Origin: Prinia subflava
Taxonomy: Eukaryota; Chordata; Aves; Passeriformes; Cisticolidae
Reading direction: 5' to 3'
Length of the DNA: 64,000 nt
Assembly (NCBI RefSeq): GCF_021018805.1
Contig: NC_086248.1
Location: 57,727,485 to 57,791,484, forward strand
Below are positions 48,821 through 61,639 of the stretch, piece by piece (within the stretch, counting starts at the first letter, position 1; each line of letters starts with the position of its first letter). A program made the translations under genes and the position numbers. Below the pieces are notes generated by a model, which searched no databases, had not been told where the DNA came from, and saw nothing but the letters and a program-made list of their open reading frames with translations.

Positions 48821-51800
48821 AACACTTCCCTGTCTTGATGGATTGAATCTGATAAACAGGATGTCGAAGTCACCTGACTCACATAACAGGACGTCTCACT
48901 TTCACCTTGATGAAGTAGATTTTCTTAGCTTGCCTGGAAATTGTGTTGATATTCTAAAGCAGAAAGCAGAAGTCCGGCGCATAGAGACAAGAAAGGTTAT
49001 TTTTAACAGTGTGGGAAGTGCTGTACTTACAAGGCTAATGCTACCCACGGGACGTGCCTTGCATTTTGCTAAACAGAAGCAGAGTCCTCTCGAGTTACTG
49101 AGCTGAAGGGGAATAGCAAGCTGGTGTGCTAATAATTCCCATGTTACTATTTTTAAAGTTCTGCCTGCGTTGTCTGTAGCATTGTTACCCAGCAGTGCCT
49201 CCTGATGCCAGGTTACTTCAGGCTAAGTTGGTGTTTGCACTTAAATCTGTATTAATTTACTTGCTTTTTGTTTGCTTCCCTTCCCCTTATTATAGTCTTA
49301 TGCACTTGCACATAAAAAAAAAAGCTAAGCTTGTAGCCAGAAACTTGAATTTGACAAAATTCAAGTTTGTTGTCTTGTTCAGATACTCAGAGCTGTATTT
49401 ACAGAGTCCCAGAACCTTCACCTTAGTTGTGGGTACACAAAATGACTTCTGTGAATTTTTTTTTTTGCCTTGATGGCTCAATGCTTTCCTGGTCAGCTTG
49501 TCTGTGAAAACACCATTGAACATGTTCAGGCAAGCTGATGGGTCAAATAATTAGAGCTACAAAGCTCCTTTTTGCATGCCTACCCTGGTCCCCAGTGAGG
49601 GCTTGCAGGGAGCCTTGGTCTGGTGCTGTGGGGCTTGGTGGAGCCTGTGCTCTGCTGGCGAAGCTGTCTGGGAACTCTGGTTCCCTTGCAAAGGCTCTGG
49701 TGATATGCACCAACAGCTGTGAGGATGCCCTGAAAGGAGAGCTGCTGGAGGAGCAAGCAAGGCTCTTATTAGCAATAAAAGCTGAAACATTTGTAAGAGT
49801 CATTCTAAAAGAAAGAGCATTTTCTGCAAGAGGGGGGAAAGACAAAGTGCAGCTTGTCCTCTGCAGTAAGGCTGTTTGTCACCCATTCTATGCACAGGGA
49901 GATTCCAGCACATCCCTTGCCTGTCAGCCTGTTGGTGCTGTGATAGAGCATCACTTACCTGGAGGTGGCAGGACTGCTGACTTCTGCCACGTTCCTATAG
50001 TGACAAGCAGCCTTCCCAGGTGCATGGAGCAAATAGGGAAGGGGGAGAGCTGAAGAGGAAAGGAGGCAGCTCATTTTTGGGGTCTCAGGGGCAAAAGGTC
50101 TGAGAAGGGAGAGTAGTGAGGTGGGAACAGAGAACTCCTTACATGTTGAGCGGTCTTGCCGCAGCCTCTGAAGCCCCTTGCTGTGGTCTCCTGTCTGCCA
50201 GCATACAGAGGTGTCACATAAAGGTTATATCAATGCACCCTTCCAGGCTTTATTTTTATTCCATAGGGGGTTAATTTATTTATGTGCAGCACAGCAACAG
50301 CTGAACCTGCTGTAAGAAGGTACCTTGTAAGACCTTTTTAAATATTTAGTACTTACTAATAGAACGACACAAACAAGCAGGAGTAGCTAAAGTGTTGAGG
50401 CTGCTCTCAATTTTTAAACAGTTAAATTAGGCAACACTTCAGAAGACAAATGTGCAAGGGCCATTTGCCTCATACCAAGTGGTCTGCACAGTGACAAGAG
50501 ACCATCTGGCTGATCTGGGTTTTTACGTGGGGCTGACTGCTCAGTTAAATGGACGGTGCTCTCAGAATGATGATCCAGTAGATTCAGCTGCTTGGCAGCT
50601 CCTGGATCTCGCTCTTGGTCAGCCACAATGGGAACCAGGCACTTTCCTTTATAAAGATGCATCTGCTGTGGGCAAGTCTCTCTGTGGTATGTCCTTGTAG
50701 ACCTACGCTGGAGCTCTCGCTCTGCCAGCTTCCCTCTATTTTCCCTTCTGCGTGGGTGGATGTTGCCAAAGCGAATGGATAGTGATCGTGCTTCCTCCAG
50801 GCAAAGAAAATAGAAAACATTCTCTGGCAGCTTTCTTGATTTCTTATTCCAAATTTATGTTTATCTTATCAATATTCATGGTGCTCTGTATATTCTCAGG
50901 GTATCTCATAGGCCAGTGTGAGACTAAGTAGATTCAGGAAAGCTCTGTTCTCAGTAGGGGTTGTGAAGAAACTGGGCCTTGCCCAAGATAATGCAGAAAG
51001 TACAGGGCAGGGGGCTTTGCCTCCAGGTCTGCTGAAGATGTCGTTCTTCCTGGCTGCTGCCACAGGACTTGTCACAGTGTCCCACCCACTGTTGCTGGTG
51101 GCATCCAGAAACAGTAAGGGACAGCTGTGTGCATGGCTTGACAGCACCTGGGTGGGGGGAGTGGGTATGACTTACTGACCTCAATCTTCCAAGAAAGGCC
51201 AATGACTTTCGTAGAAGGTAAAACAGTGATCTTGGGTCCCTGATGGGAAGAAGAAAAAAAAACCAAGCAAAATCAATACCCAGCTCAGGCCTGGATGTGG
51301 GTACAGCCCTGTTTAGAGAATCTCCTCTCTGTCCATGGAAGCCAAGGGGCAGGAATATCTCTACCAGAGTCAGAAAAGGTTTTTGGCTCCATGGGTAGAC
51401 TGAGGACATCTCTGCACCTGGGTCTGGACTGCCAAACACAGGCTGCCCAGGACAGCTGCCAGCTATAAGGATCAAGGATGAGGTTAGCACAGAAAACAAG
51501 GCAGGGAGCAAATGTGTCCTGGGGAAACACTGCACTTGAGCTTGGCCTTTCCCCACAGCAGGAGGGAAGAAAATGTGTGACACTGGAATAAAATTGTATG
51601 GACAAGAGCTCATGTCAAACCATAAGAGCTGTGTCTGAGAAGGAAGATGAAGATGGGAACTGATTGTGTGAGAGAGGTGCAGGGGAGAAGCAGGTGAGCA
51701 GCAGGGAACAGCTTGAGATTAAATGAAAAAAAAGTGGAACAGAGTAAGGGCAAGTGACATCAGATGTAATAAAAATTTTGGCAAGGACTAGAAAGCATAA

Positions 51801-52179
51801 AATGATATGTGGCTGAGGAAAAATAAGATATAAATATTAGAAATAATTTTAAAATGTTCCGGGCTGCAGAAACAGTGGAAGATAATACAATAACATGTAA
51901 ATAGAGTAAGCAGTAGCACTCATTTGCTAGGATAGATCAGCGCTATATTTGTTTGAGTAACACAAATACACTTCAGGGTTGCTTGAAAGGATTATATGGC
52001 CAGAGTATAGTGAGTGCTGGCTGCAATAGCTGACAGTAAATAATTACAAGTTGGAGGGCTAGAGTTACTAATTATTGAAATTTCCTGACCCTGTTCATTA
52101 TAAGGTGCTCATTTTGATTACTGGGCTGTAATTTTTCATACCAGCAGTCTGCCCCAGGCTGAATGTGTCTGAAAAACAG
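48821..52179. other. Intergenic DNA with long chance ORFs
   Basis: The longest open frames are 171 codons (49538-50053, +) and 220 codons (50951-51613, -). Neither has a recognised domain, a signal peptide pattern I trust, or exon-like borders. The 220-codon frame is low in aspartate and glutamate and rich in serine, proline and leucine, as expected of chance antisense reading. I see no gene here. Confidence 0.45.
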
Positions 52180-52217
52180 CATTTCAAGACAACTGGGACA
52201 TTTCAAGACAACTGGGA
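52180..52217. repeat. Perfect tandem duplication, 19-bp unit
   Basis: CATTTCAAGACAACTGGGA occurs twice in direct succession (52180-52198 and 52199-52217) without a mismatch. Confidence 0.9.
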
Positions 52218-52329
52218 TGAGACTTGGGATCATGAAGAAGATGGAAGTGGGGACAGACAATAGGAGTATAAAAGCATCCCATGTGTGCCTGAGGATGAAA
52301 TCAGAAGACAAAAGCCCAGCTGAAGCAAA

Positions 52330-52520
52330 GACTTGAGGCAGGCTTTTAAGGGTAACAAAGAAGGAATCCTGCAGGTATGGTAGCTGCTAAAAGAAATTCT
52401 GGGTAAATATGGATCTGCTAACAGAGAGAGGAGGCAGCCATGTTTGACACAGAAAAGGGTGAAGTGCTCAAGTACTTGAAAAATAGTTACAAAGAATGCA
52501 GGGCCCAAATCCCTCCCCTG
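52330..52520 (+). mobile_element. Probable old CR1 ORF2 linker fragment
   Basis: The + strand shows, in order, GGTAACAAAGAAGG, a GGTATGGTAGCTGCTAAAAG segment, ATGGATCTGCTAACAGAGAG, and GACACAGAAAAGGGTGAAG followed by GTGCTCAAGTACTTG. This resembles the region between the endonuclease and reverse-transcriptase domains of CR1 ORF2 (a 'Y-SSKR / LL-GN / TEKAEVLN-YF' type pattern). It is diverged and interrupted by stops, and the borders are approximate. The 222-codon antisense ORF over this stretch (52230-52898) is therefore best explained as reverse reading of repeat DNA. Confidence 0.5.
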
Positions 52521-53849
52521 TACATCAAGGGGTGATGCCCATAGACTGCACTGGGGTGCTTGGGTTGGAACCAAGGTAAAAGGAGATGTGTACTGCATAG
52601 AAAAGCTACCCCGGGGGGTTTTGAAGGGTTTTGCAGCTGAGATAGACAAAGCTGTGACCGACTTGATGTGGTTTTGCTGATAGCCCTGCTCTGAGTGGGG
52701 ACTGGACTGCCTTCCAGCCAGCACCTCCTTGGTTGCTCTGAAGCTGTGGTGGAGAGTGTTGCCGTGACTATGCTGGTAAAAGGTATGGTGACTTTTTTTT
52801 TGAGAAGATTTAAAGTCTCTGTATTTTAGATTTGAAAGGCAAAAGAGGTCAGGTTTTGGGTCATGGTAGAGGACCCAAAACACTGTCCACCAAAGCAACT
52901 TCTACTTCTAAGTCTGCAGTGACAACCTGAGGTCTTCCTGTTTGACTCTTACTCTGCTGTCAGGAACCATGTGCCTTGGGCAAAATATCCCCTCTTCCCT
53001 GGTGCTGCAGATGGTAAAAGAAGAAACCGGGTTGGGCTCTCAGTTGTGCTTTTCTTAAGAGTGGCAGCAGTCAGCTGCATGTCTAAACTCTGGCAGGGTT
53101 TGCTTGTATTTTTCCCCATTTGGCATCTGAATGTTTCTGACATGCTTGGAGAGCTGATAAGGTGACAGTCTTGAAAAACACTGGAGGAAGCAACTAATTC
53201 TTTCTGCAGAGCAGGGATGAAATCGTACTTCACACAGAAAAATAAAGGTGAACCTAAAATACCTGTGAACTAAAACCCAACAGTTCTGTGTAGTAAATAA
53301 ATGGAAGAGCCCTGTGGGGAAAAAAAACCAAAATAAAACCCTGTGCAGTAAACAAAAGCAAATGACAGAAGTAATGTCTTTTTTTTTCTCAGATTTCCAT
53401 TACCCATGTTGTGGCTGGTGCCTGGCAGTCAGGTTTAAGCAGGAAAGATCTCTGCACTAGTCTTGCACACCAGGGTGTATTTTGCCCTGAAACCAGGAGA
53501 ACAGCACCTTAATAAAAACAGCACTGATGTATTTGTAGACCCCCTTTTAGCTTAGGAGACCCTTGGCATGTAGATGGGTGTAGGTAAACAGGAAATGTAC
53601 CTGTATGTCTTCTGTCTGTGGGGCACAAATGTTACTGACGTAGTTACAGGAATTCAGAGATGTGGTTTCAATGTAGTGGGTCAGAGAGACAGAGCCCAGC
53701 CAAACAAGCTGAAAATCTGAATCTTAGCACAGAGTAGAGGATATTCACTTGCTGCCTCCTGGAATATCACTCTTGGCCAGCCCACGGAAGGAAAAATCCT
53801 TATGCAGGTTTAAAATCAGGAACCAGGGCGGAAGCAAGTGTGCAGTTCC

Positions 53850-54460
53850 TGGATTGGAGAAAAATCACCTGGGGAGCTTTCCTCAGGTCTGTGCAGATCA
53901 GGAGATTTCTATGTGACCTGGAAAAGGGGTTAGCTCTGAGCTACTAATATTTGCTGATGGCATTAAATTGTTCAAGCTAGTAAGAAGCTGAACCAGCTGT
54001 GAAGGCATGTAGACAAATCTTGTAAAAGTGACTGAGCAAAAAAAAAAAAAAATTACATGTGACATTCAGCATAAATGAATGTTCAGGGATGCATGTAAGA
54101 GCAAAACAGTTATGACTCCACATATAAAATGATAGCTTTGATAAGAGCTGAGGGAGCAAGGAGATATAAATCAGGGACTTGATCTGGGATTACATCAAAC
54201 ACCTGACACACTGGTAGTGATCAGTACCCTGTGATGGCTAAATAAAACCGACATATGAAATGTTAGGAGTTCTTAATGTGTTAGGGAACAAAACAGAACT
54301 TACTAGTTTTAGTAAAATAGAACTTTCTGCTCTGACTTTACTAGATTGGTTTCCCAGGCTTTTTCTTGGAAACCAGATAATGAGTGTTCACAGCCTTCAT
54401 GCCATTCCCTTGTCTCAGAGAGAGAATGTAGAGGGCTAATAAAGGAGGAATTTCATCTCC
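53850..54460 (+). mobile_element. Old CR1 reverse-transcriptase fragment
   Basis: At 53947-53973 the + strand encodes IFADGIKLF, matching the CR1 reverse-transcriptase catalytic box, in which two aspartates are normally adjacent. Here the second is replaced by glycine, so the catalytic site is broken. Downstream similarity continues: AAAGTGACTGAGCAA, then ATTCAGCATAAATGAATG, then ACTCCACATATAAAATGATAG, then CTGTGATGGCTAAATAAAAC and AAATGTTAGGAGTTCTTAAT, each matching the expected order of the CR1 ORF2 body. Stops and indels abound and a 15-A run (54038-54052) lies inside. This is an inactive ancient copy. Confidence 0.65.
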
Positions 54461-54771
54461 TAGGATGTCATTAAAATTTTCCTTTGATATCAAGGACTTG
54501 TTCCTCTGTCAAAAGAAGCCAATTCTGCAATGTGTGGAGGAATAACATGAGCCCTCTAACAACTGCTGTGGGGAGAACTCAATAGCCCTATTCTGGTTGA
54601 TCTCACACTGAAGGTTGCATGAAGGATCCCTGTTAAATGCAGTAAGAACAATACAGGTAAAAACTGATATTGGGGTGACGTTATAGCTCAGGATCATCTG
54701 TAAAAAGTGGGAATCTTCAATAACATGCAATAAGGAGTTTCTGGAAGAATAGAGTTGAATAGCATCAGTGG

Positions 54772-54870
54772 CAGGAATACTTGGAGGTCATTTAATCCAA
54801 CATCTTTCTAAAAACAGCATTAACCTTAAAATCAAAATAAGTTGGTCTGGGCCTCTTCGTGCTGCAGTGA
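54772..54870 (-). mobile_element. CR1 LINE 3' fragment, antisense
   Basis: The + strand reads ACTTGGAGGTCATTTAATCC, then AACATC, later GTTGGTCTGGGCCTCTTCG. This parallels the reverse-complement CR1 3' region (a 'ggaggtcatctagtccaac' block, then 'ggttgctcagggcctc'). It is diverged and lacks the octamer tail. Confidence 0.55.
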
Positions 54871-57800
54871 CCGTGTTGAGCAGTTTCAGTGCTCAGCCAC
54901 GGGCTAGTCCCAGTGCAAGGAGTGCTAATGTGGATCACTGTGTCTTGGCCAGGCTTGTGAAGAAGTAATGAATCTTGCAAGGTCAGGTTTTTCCTTGTTT
55001 CCATTCCCGTTGTCCGTTTTTCACTGGGGCTGTGATGTTGGCAGTTTATGCGGTATGTTGAGATAAAAAGACAATTAAGTTGCCATCCTGGGCTGGGAGG
55101 GTTAATGGCAAATATGTGCTACAAGCAGAGCACTTCAGGCACTTGAGCTGGTCCTGAGAGAGAGATGGTTGGGTAAGACTGACCCCCAAGTGCACCCCAC
55201 AAGGAACGCTGAGGAAAATTAGCAGCTTTTCCTGTCTGTGAGAGCTAGTCCTTGCCCAGCTGTTGAGTGGCAAGAGGACACTGACTGATTGTCTTGTGTA
55301 TGTTCTCTTTGCTCTGAGAGTGCCTTCCTTGACAGACATAAATTCTGGGCCTTGCTGTCTCCCAGAGAAGCTGAGCAGTATGTGGACTTTAGGTGAAACT
55401 TCTTACTGGGTTGGAAAAGCCAGCCCTTGCTCCCTATGGGTCATTTATTTTCAGCCTCCCTTAGGGTTGTGTTGACCACTGCTTCCAAGGTAGGTTTGTA
55501 CTGGAAGTGAGGGTCAGTGTATGTGGGGATTGGTGTTCAAAGACAGTAGACACATGATTGTGTCTTAAATACTCATTGTGACTGTCTTCTGCGTGGTTTG
55601 TTGAACAATATGAAGAGGCATGAATAAAATCAAGTACCCTGGTTGTGGCATGTCCCTTCCTAGTCCCCTAGCTCAGCTTCCCTAGCTCAGATGTGTTCCT
55701 GCAGCTTCTTGCTGGTGAGCTCATGTGGCAGAACTGGGGCTGTGGCAGGACAGTGTCCCAGGAGCGGGTACAGGGGGCAGCCAGCTGCCTGCTGCTCCCC
55801 AGCTGTGCTCTCTGCTGTGGCCCAAACAAGGGCTGCCTTTAGTATGTGCAAACCTTCTGCCACCTGCTCACAGAATGAAAAATTAATATGCTTATGCACT
55901 AACTAAATTATGCTGTACACTAATTCCTGAAGAAAATGTTGATAAGAGTACTTTGAGAAAGGCTTTTTAATATCCTTTCCAAGTGACTAAAGGAATTCCA
56001 ATTAGACCTTACATGTCATTTTCATTTCCTTTGTCATTGCTGTCTAATTCTGAAAAATGTTTCCATCTCTTCTGCTTTCATGTATCATCTGCTTTTCTTA
56101 TTTGTCCACCCATAATCCTAGTGGGTGACATGACAGCTATTTCCATGGCAAGAGCATTACAAATTCTAATAATATCTTTCACTGAAGTAGCACTTTTATC
56201 CCTGGTGGAGCTGTGCAAAATGAAGTTTTATATACATCATTTCATCACTTCATATGGTTTTCTAATCTCACATTGTGCAGCTCCTGGTTGCCACATTTCA
56301 TGTAGGTTGCTGGGAAAAAAACATAATACTCCTTTTTTACTTTGTGGTTTTAATCCAAAAGAAAAATATTTTCGTCTTGGAAGTATGATATATTTAGGTT
56401 TTGGATTGGAAACAAAGCTATTCAGCATTAAAAATGTTAAGAAAATGTCCCTATGAGCTAAAATAGGTTTATTTTGGTTTATGTAACAGAAAGAAAAAAA
56501 CCCATCCAACCTCTCTGATTTTTAGTTAGACAGCTTTGCATTTGATTACTTCTATCCCATGCATCTTTACTCTGAAAAGTAAAAATGCATTTTTGTGCAG
56601 AAGATTTTATATTAAATAATTGTTTTGTCTACCATTGAAACACAGCTACTTTTTGCACGGGGTGTGGCCAGTGCTGAGCACTGAGCTGCAACACTGCGCA
56701 GTGCAGTAGCTGTTGGGATGCTGTGAAGGGAGCACAATGCCCAGGCTTTAGGATAGAGAGGATTTGTGTAGGCTGAATATTAATGACTCAAACTGCAATT
56801 TTTCCAAGGCACTAGGCTCAACTTCTCTCAGGATGGAGGACAATGAACAGGAGTTCTTCCTGGCCAAGTGTCATGGTTTTGGTTCAGCACAGACGTGGGG
56901 GAAGGTTGCTGCTAAACACTAGTACTAGTTGAGTTTTTTGCAGTACCTGGGATTTCCTTATCCTTGCTAATTAAAAACATGTCTGTGAAATGAAGGAATA
57001 ATAAAAAATATGCAATTACTTCTTTGGGTGTTGGCTTAGGACAAACAAGGTTATTCCTAGAATTCTCTAATAGTTCTGCTCTGTGACTGAATATATGTTT
57101 AAATTGGATAACTACTGCTGCAGCCTCCTCTTGAGAGGAGAGAGGAACCAGAGTTCATTTGTTGAAACTCTCCCCTGCTATATTTGTTCTCACACAGTAC
57201 TGAGGTTACCCTTGGCTGGTTTCTTATTTAATTGCTGTTGATCAGGAATAATTTCACAGAAGGAAAAAGACTGACACTGCAAAATAGTGCCAAAGAGAAC
57301 TAAGTAGTGCATAAGGACTAAAAGTCTCCTTGTGCATTACTTTATTAATATTCTTGAGAACTAAGAATATAACTTGAGTCAGTAAAATGTTCAGTGAGTC
57401 ACTGCTTCATAGCCCCATCAACTTGCCAGGGGTGGCTGTGCAATTTGTATTTTGCCCCTGGAGAACCTGTGAGCTCAGTCATGTTCAAATCAGAAGTACT
57501 TATGTATTTAGTCCATATTTGAGTTCATTTTTATTAATCCAAGGTTAAGTATGGATTGCCCTTTTACTCTGTGGTATTACATCACTTGAAAGAGAACTTT
57601 TACTTTAAGTTGTCCTATATTTTGCAATGTGTAGCCAGAAGTATCCCATAAAGGGGGTATTTCACAAGGAATAAGTATATGCTTTTTGTTAAGACATACC
57701 CAAAAGACATCAGTGAATGATGTTTGAAACCACTGAAATCTAAAGTGAACACTCCATGAAATTCTGGGGAAAATCACAGCATGACCTGTCCATTGCTCTT

Positions 57801-58542
57801 GCCAGCCTTGGATCCAGGGTCCAAAGAAAAATACATGTGCTGTGGTTTAAAGGAAGGAATTACACAATGTATGAGGGCATGGCATGATGTACCGTGGCAC
57901 TAGACAGCGTCCCTGGTCATGAAGAACATTTTTGCACAGGGGAAAAATGCTGCATTTTCAAATTCATATTGTATTTGAAAGGGACCTGCAGAAATGGTAG
58001 CTGTGTGAAAAAGCAAAGCAAAATTGATTAACATATTTAGCATCAAGATTGCCTTCTTTGGATGTTTTTGTGCAGCTGTTGAATGCCCCCAAAAGCAGAG
58101 AATTTATCCTATGAAGCCCTTAATCAGTATACTGAACGGTATGGGTTTGAAGAACACCTAATTATAATATTAGAGATAGTTATTTCTGATTTTTTTTGAG
58201 ATCCCTTATTTTGTGCGTAAAATAATATACAATGCAAAAGTGCTGCAAATCTAACTTCATAGAACTTGTGACTAATAGCAAAATGTAGTAGATAACATTC
58301 TTGATCTCAGGGATACAAAAACTTCTGGAAAGTGATGATCAGAACTATGTTGAAAAACCCCAGATCATTCTAGAATTCACCTAGATTTTTGGGAACTTTT
58401 TGCCTGCCCTTATCTGCTGGTCTGCTTAGAAAAGCTGATTCTGCCATGATGTCTGCAATAGGGGCAGCACAGAAGAAAGCATCAGGACCAGAACCTCTGG
58501 CTGCTTTTGCACTGTTACTTCCATTTTCACTGCTATCATAGA
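54871..58542. other. Intergenic DNA, nothing recognised
   Basis: Mostly AT-rich. The longest frame, 157 codons at 55983-56456 (+), has no recognisable motif. No RNA gene or repeat family is identified by eye. Confidence 0.5.
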
Positions 58543-58543
58543 C

Positions 58544-58569
58544 TTTTTTTTTTTTTTTTTTTTTTTTTT
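58544..58569. repeat. Poly-T run (26 T)
   Basis: An uninterrupted run of 26 T. On the opposite strand this is a poly-A tract, but I see no processed-pseudogene body next to it. Confidence 0.95.
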
Positions 58570-58904
58570 AATAACAGTTGTGTCTAGAATCAAAATGGTT
58601 GAACATCTCTGCTCTGGAAAAAGTGGCTTTAATTCTTCCTTATTCTTCCTTACTTTCCTCAGAGGAAGTACCATCTATTGTCTACTGTAGCTAGCTGTGC
58701 CAAAGCATCTCTCTGTTTCCAGTCTGGGATCCCTTCCCTGCTGTTCCAGGGCAAATCTCACATTCCTAAGCAGCTCAGTTCAGTTGCCTAAACAGCCATC
58801 TAGTGCTGTTCAAGTGCCTTGCATATCAGCAGATGTGACACAGAGACTGTGCATAGCCCCTTCCCTACAGAGGAGCAGGAGGAGCAGGGTAAACCCAGCA
58901 TCTA

Positions 58905-59075
58905 AGGGGGGACTGGGGAGAAGCTGTGGATACCCCATCCCTGAAAGTATTCAAAGCCAGGCTGGATGGGCCTCTGAGCAACCTGGTCTTGTGGAAGGTG
59001 TCCCTGCCCATGCTGGGGGACTTGGAAATACATGATTTTTAAAGTCTCTTCCAACTCAAACCATTCTACTCATCG
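58905..59075 (+). mobile_element. CR1 LINE 3' end
   Basis: The + strand shows GGATACCCCATCCCTGAAAG followed by TATTCAAAGCCAGGCTGGAT, GGGCCTCTGAGCAACCTGGT, then AGTCTCTTCCAACTCAAACC and a decayed ATTCT tail. This is the classical CR1 ORF2 tail ('PSLKVFKARLDGPLSNLV' type) and 3' UTR. It is truncated at the 5' end and inactive. Confidence 0.88.
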
Positions 59076-60129
59076 ATGCTATTGAGATGGGGGAGCTGGT
59101 CCCACCCTCTCCTGGTAGTATCCATCTGTGCCAGAGTCAAAATGAGGACCACGTGTATGGATGAACCTTGGCCTTCTAGCAGGATGCTTGCTTTGAAATT
59201 CCCATAGGCAAAGAGCCTTCAGAGAGGAGATGATGGTGCAGAAAGGTAGGATTGAAGTGTTTAGGAAATAAGGACACTTCTGGGACAAGAGGGACCTGTG
59301 CAGACTATGCCATGGGTAAAATGAGGTCAGGCTGTGCCTCTGAAAAGTCTGGGAGGGAAATAAACAGATTGGATTGAACAAGGAAATGAGGCTGCCTGTG
59401 GTCCCTCTTGGCCAGCAATGCTCAGTGACAGAGCTAGGGAAAAACAAAGCCATGCTTTTACAACAGCTCTTAGTGTTTAAAAATGAGAATGGGAGAATGA
59501 GCATTCCTGGGCTCAAATGGGTACCCTGGCAGAGCAGCCATCCCAGGGACATGGTGGGAGGAGTAGGATCAGTGGGATATGGTGTTGCCAGGCTACCAAT
59601 CTTACAGGAAAAGAAAGCAGGACATATTGGTGGGGGTGTGAGGTTGTATTCGAAGGATAATATGAAGTGTAATGGCATAAAAATTCCAAGGAGAAGAGGC
59701 GCACAATGGAGCCCCCAGTTAATACTGGCATGCTCCTGACAAGCCCCTGATTAAGGACAGGGACTGTTCATCATAACAAGACTGAGCAATGTGAGGTGAG
59801 AGGAGCTGCAGTTGCAAAACAGAGCAAAGGGGGTAGTTGTGCTGTTTCTCTGGACTGATGCAAGGGCAAGGTGTGGAGCTAAAAAATTTTGACATGCAGA
59901 ATTTCCTGCTGTGTAGAACAGCTTGCAGGAGAAGATACTGATCTCTGTTTGGACCCAAATGTTTCATGAGACCTACTTCAGGAGGTAGCTGTTTCAACAT
60001 GATTAGATTTCAGCAAAAGCAAGCCAAGTGAATTCAGAACATGAATATTCAATTTCAAGACCAGGGTGCTCTGTGGAAATGAGGCAATTTGTCAAAAAAG
60101 AAAATAAAACAACCTTGAAAACACTAGTC
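59076..60129. other. Intergenic DNA with a 199-codon antisense ORF
   Basis: A 199-codon frame (59079-59678, -) starts with methionine but shows no family motif and is rich in serine, proline, leucine and phenylalanine. It lies directly against a CR1 3' end and inside a CR1-rich zone, so reverse reading of repeat or AG-rich DNA is the simplest explanation. No other feature is seen. Confidence 0.45.
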
Positions 60130-60790
60130 TAGGAAGTGAGAAAATTGAAGCTTCTAAAAATTACAGTATTAAAAGTTGAGGTAAATTCTGCATTATAAGT
60201 AGAAAGAAAACATAAATCCAGTAAAATTCCTTCAAGGCTTAATAAAGATGTTGAGGTGATCAAAAGAGTGGATTGATATTTTTTAAAAAATGGGAATATT
60301 TCACAAATTTAGAGAGTCTATAAATTAAGAAATTAGGAGGACAGATAGAAAACCCCTAAAATTTGAAGAGAGCCTTGCTAATGATGCTTGAGCTGTTAGT
60401 GAGAAGTTCTTCAAATGCATTAAGAACTAAGAAACCAGACATGAGATCAATGGGACCACTTGCTGGCCAAAGGTGAAAGATGGTCTCAGTACATCATATC
60501 CAGTAACATCACTGTATTTGCACATGTCTTTGCTGATAGGGAGATTCCAAATGACCTTTTTCACAGCAGGAAGGTCAAAGGATCCCAATGAGGTTTCACT
60601 AGGAGGTAGGTTAAGAAGTTTCTAAGAGTAGATGACATCTAGCCTGGACTTCTGAAGGATCTCCAAGGTGAAATTACTGGTCTTCTGCCTGTGTGACACA
60701 TTGTTCCAAGTACCTGCCATGGCACCAGACTGGTGGATCTCCCTTGTAATTCCTACAAATGACCCCTACCTATGCAGCTGGAGAGGACAT
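60130..60790 (+). mobile_element. Probable old CR1 ORF2 linker/RT-start fragment
   Basis: Best similarity is at 60520-60760: CATGTCTTTGCTGATAGGGA and GATTCC, then GAGTAGATGACATCTAGCCT, GGACTTCTGAAGGATCTCCA, AGGTGAAATTACTGG, and GCACCAGACTGGTGGATCTC. The order fits the start of the CR1 reverse transcriptase region ('SPGL-LKEL...VPDDWRIA' type). The upstream AT-rich part, from about 60130, is less certain. It is heavily mutated. Confidence 0.55.
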
Positions 60791-61639
60791 ACAGTAAACC
60801 AGATTTCCACCCTTGGCCAGTTACAGTTGGAAAAAAGAAGGTCACTGAAAATGGGGATGAACAGAGCTGGCTTGGAAAGTCTCGTCACTGCAGTGAGATC
60901 CTGCCTTGCTGCTCTGCTCAAGTTTTGTACATGTATCAAAGACCATGGATAAAAAGTTCTAGTTGGTACACTTCAACTTGGCTCTATCATGTTCAGAATG
61001 CCTTGATGGACCATTGCTCTAACCCAACAGGGTGATTCTTGTGCTCTCAGACACAAAGTTTAAACCCTGTAAATCTTTGCAAACAGAATTAATTTTATGA
61101 TGCAGAGCACTGTGCAAAGTGAAGAGCTGTTGTGGGCTCCTGCTATGGTATTGTAGTCTTCCTCCTCTTGGAGTCTACCTGCTCATTACGCAGGTAAATG
61201 TTTATTCTTCCTTTCTCCAATTTTGTCTGAACACTGGACAGAGGAAAAACTATATCTGATCCCTGAGAACTTACGTCTGGTTTTCCCAGACTGACAAATC
61301 ACCAAATGTAGTTTGTTTGTTGTTAAGGATTGGCAGAGATGTCCCAGCAAAAATGAACTTAGAGAATCCTTTAGAGCAGCATGTGTTGTTAATGGGGGTT
61401 TAATTACCCAGGCATTTGCTGCAAACAAACATGACAGAACACAGATGGTTCATCCAATTCTTACTGTACTGGTGGAGAGTTGTGACACCAGGTGGTAAAA
61501 GGAACTGGGAAGAAAAATACTGAAAGATTTATTTCTTACTAGAAGGAAGAGTTGAAAAGTTTATGTTAGAAAGCAATTAATGTGATGGTCATCATGACAT
61601 GATACGGTCTTTGATCCCCTGAATGAGAAGAAGAGGTGA

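Noticed and set aside
49538..50053. 171-codon + strand ORF
   Set aside because: Locally GC-richer sequence with few stops; no motif, no exon borders and no known synteny match.
55983..56456. 157-codon + strand ORF with hydrophobic stretches, superficially membrane-like
   Set aside because: The hydrophobicity comes from T-rich codons; no family motif, and it sits in AT-rich intergenic DNA.
59079..59678. 199-codon - strand ORF
   Set aside because: Lies against a CR1 3' end in a repeat-rich zone; low-complexity S/P/L/F composition and no family match.
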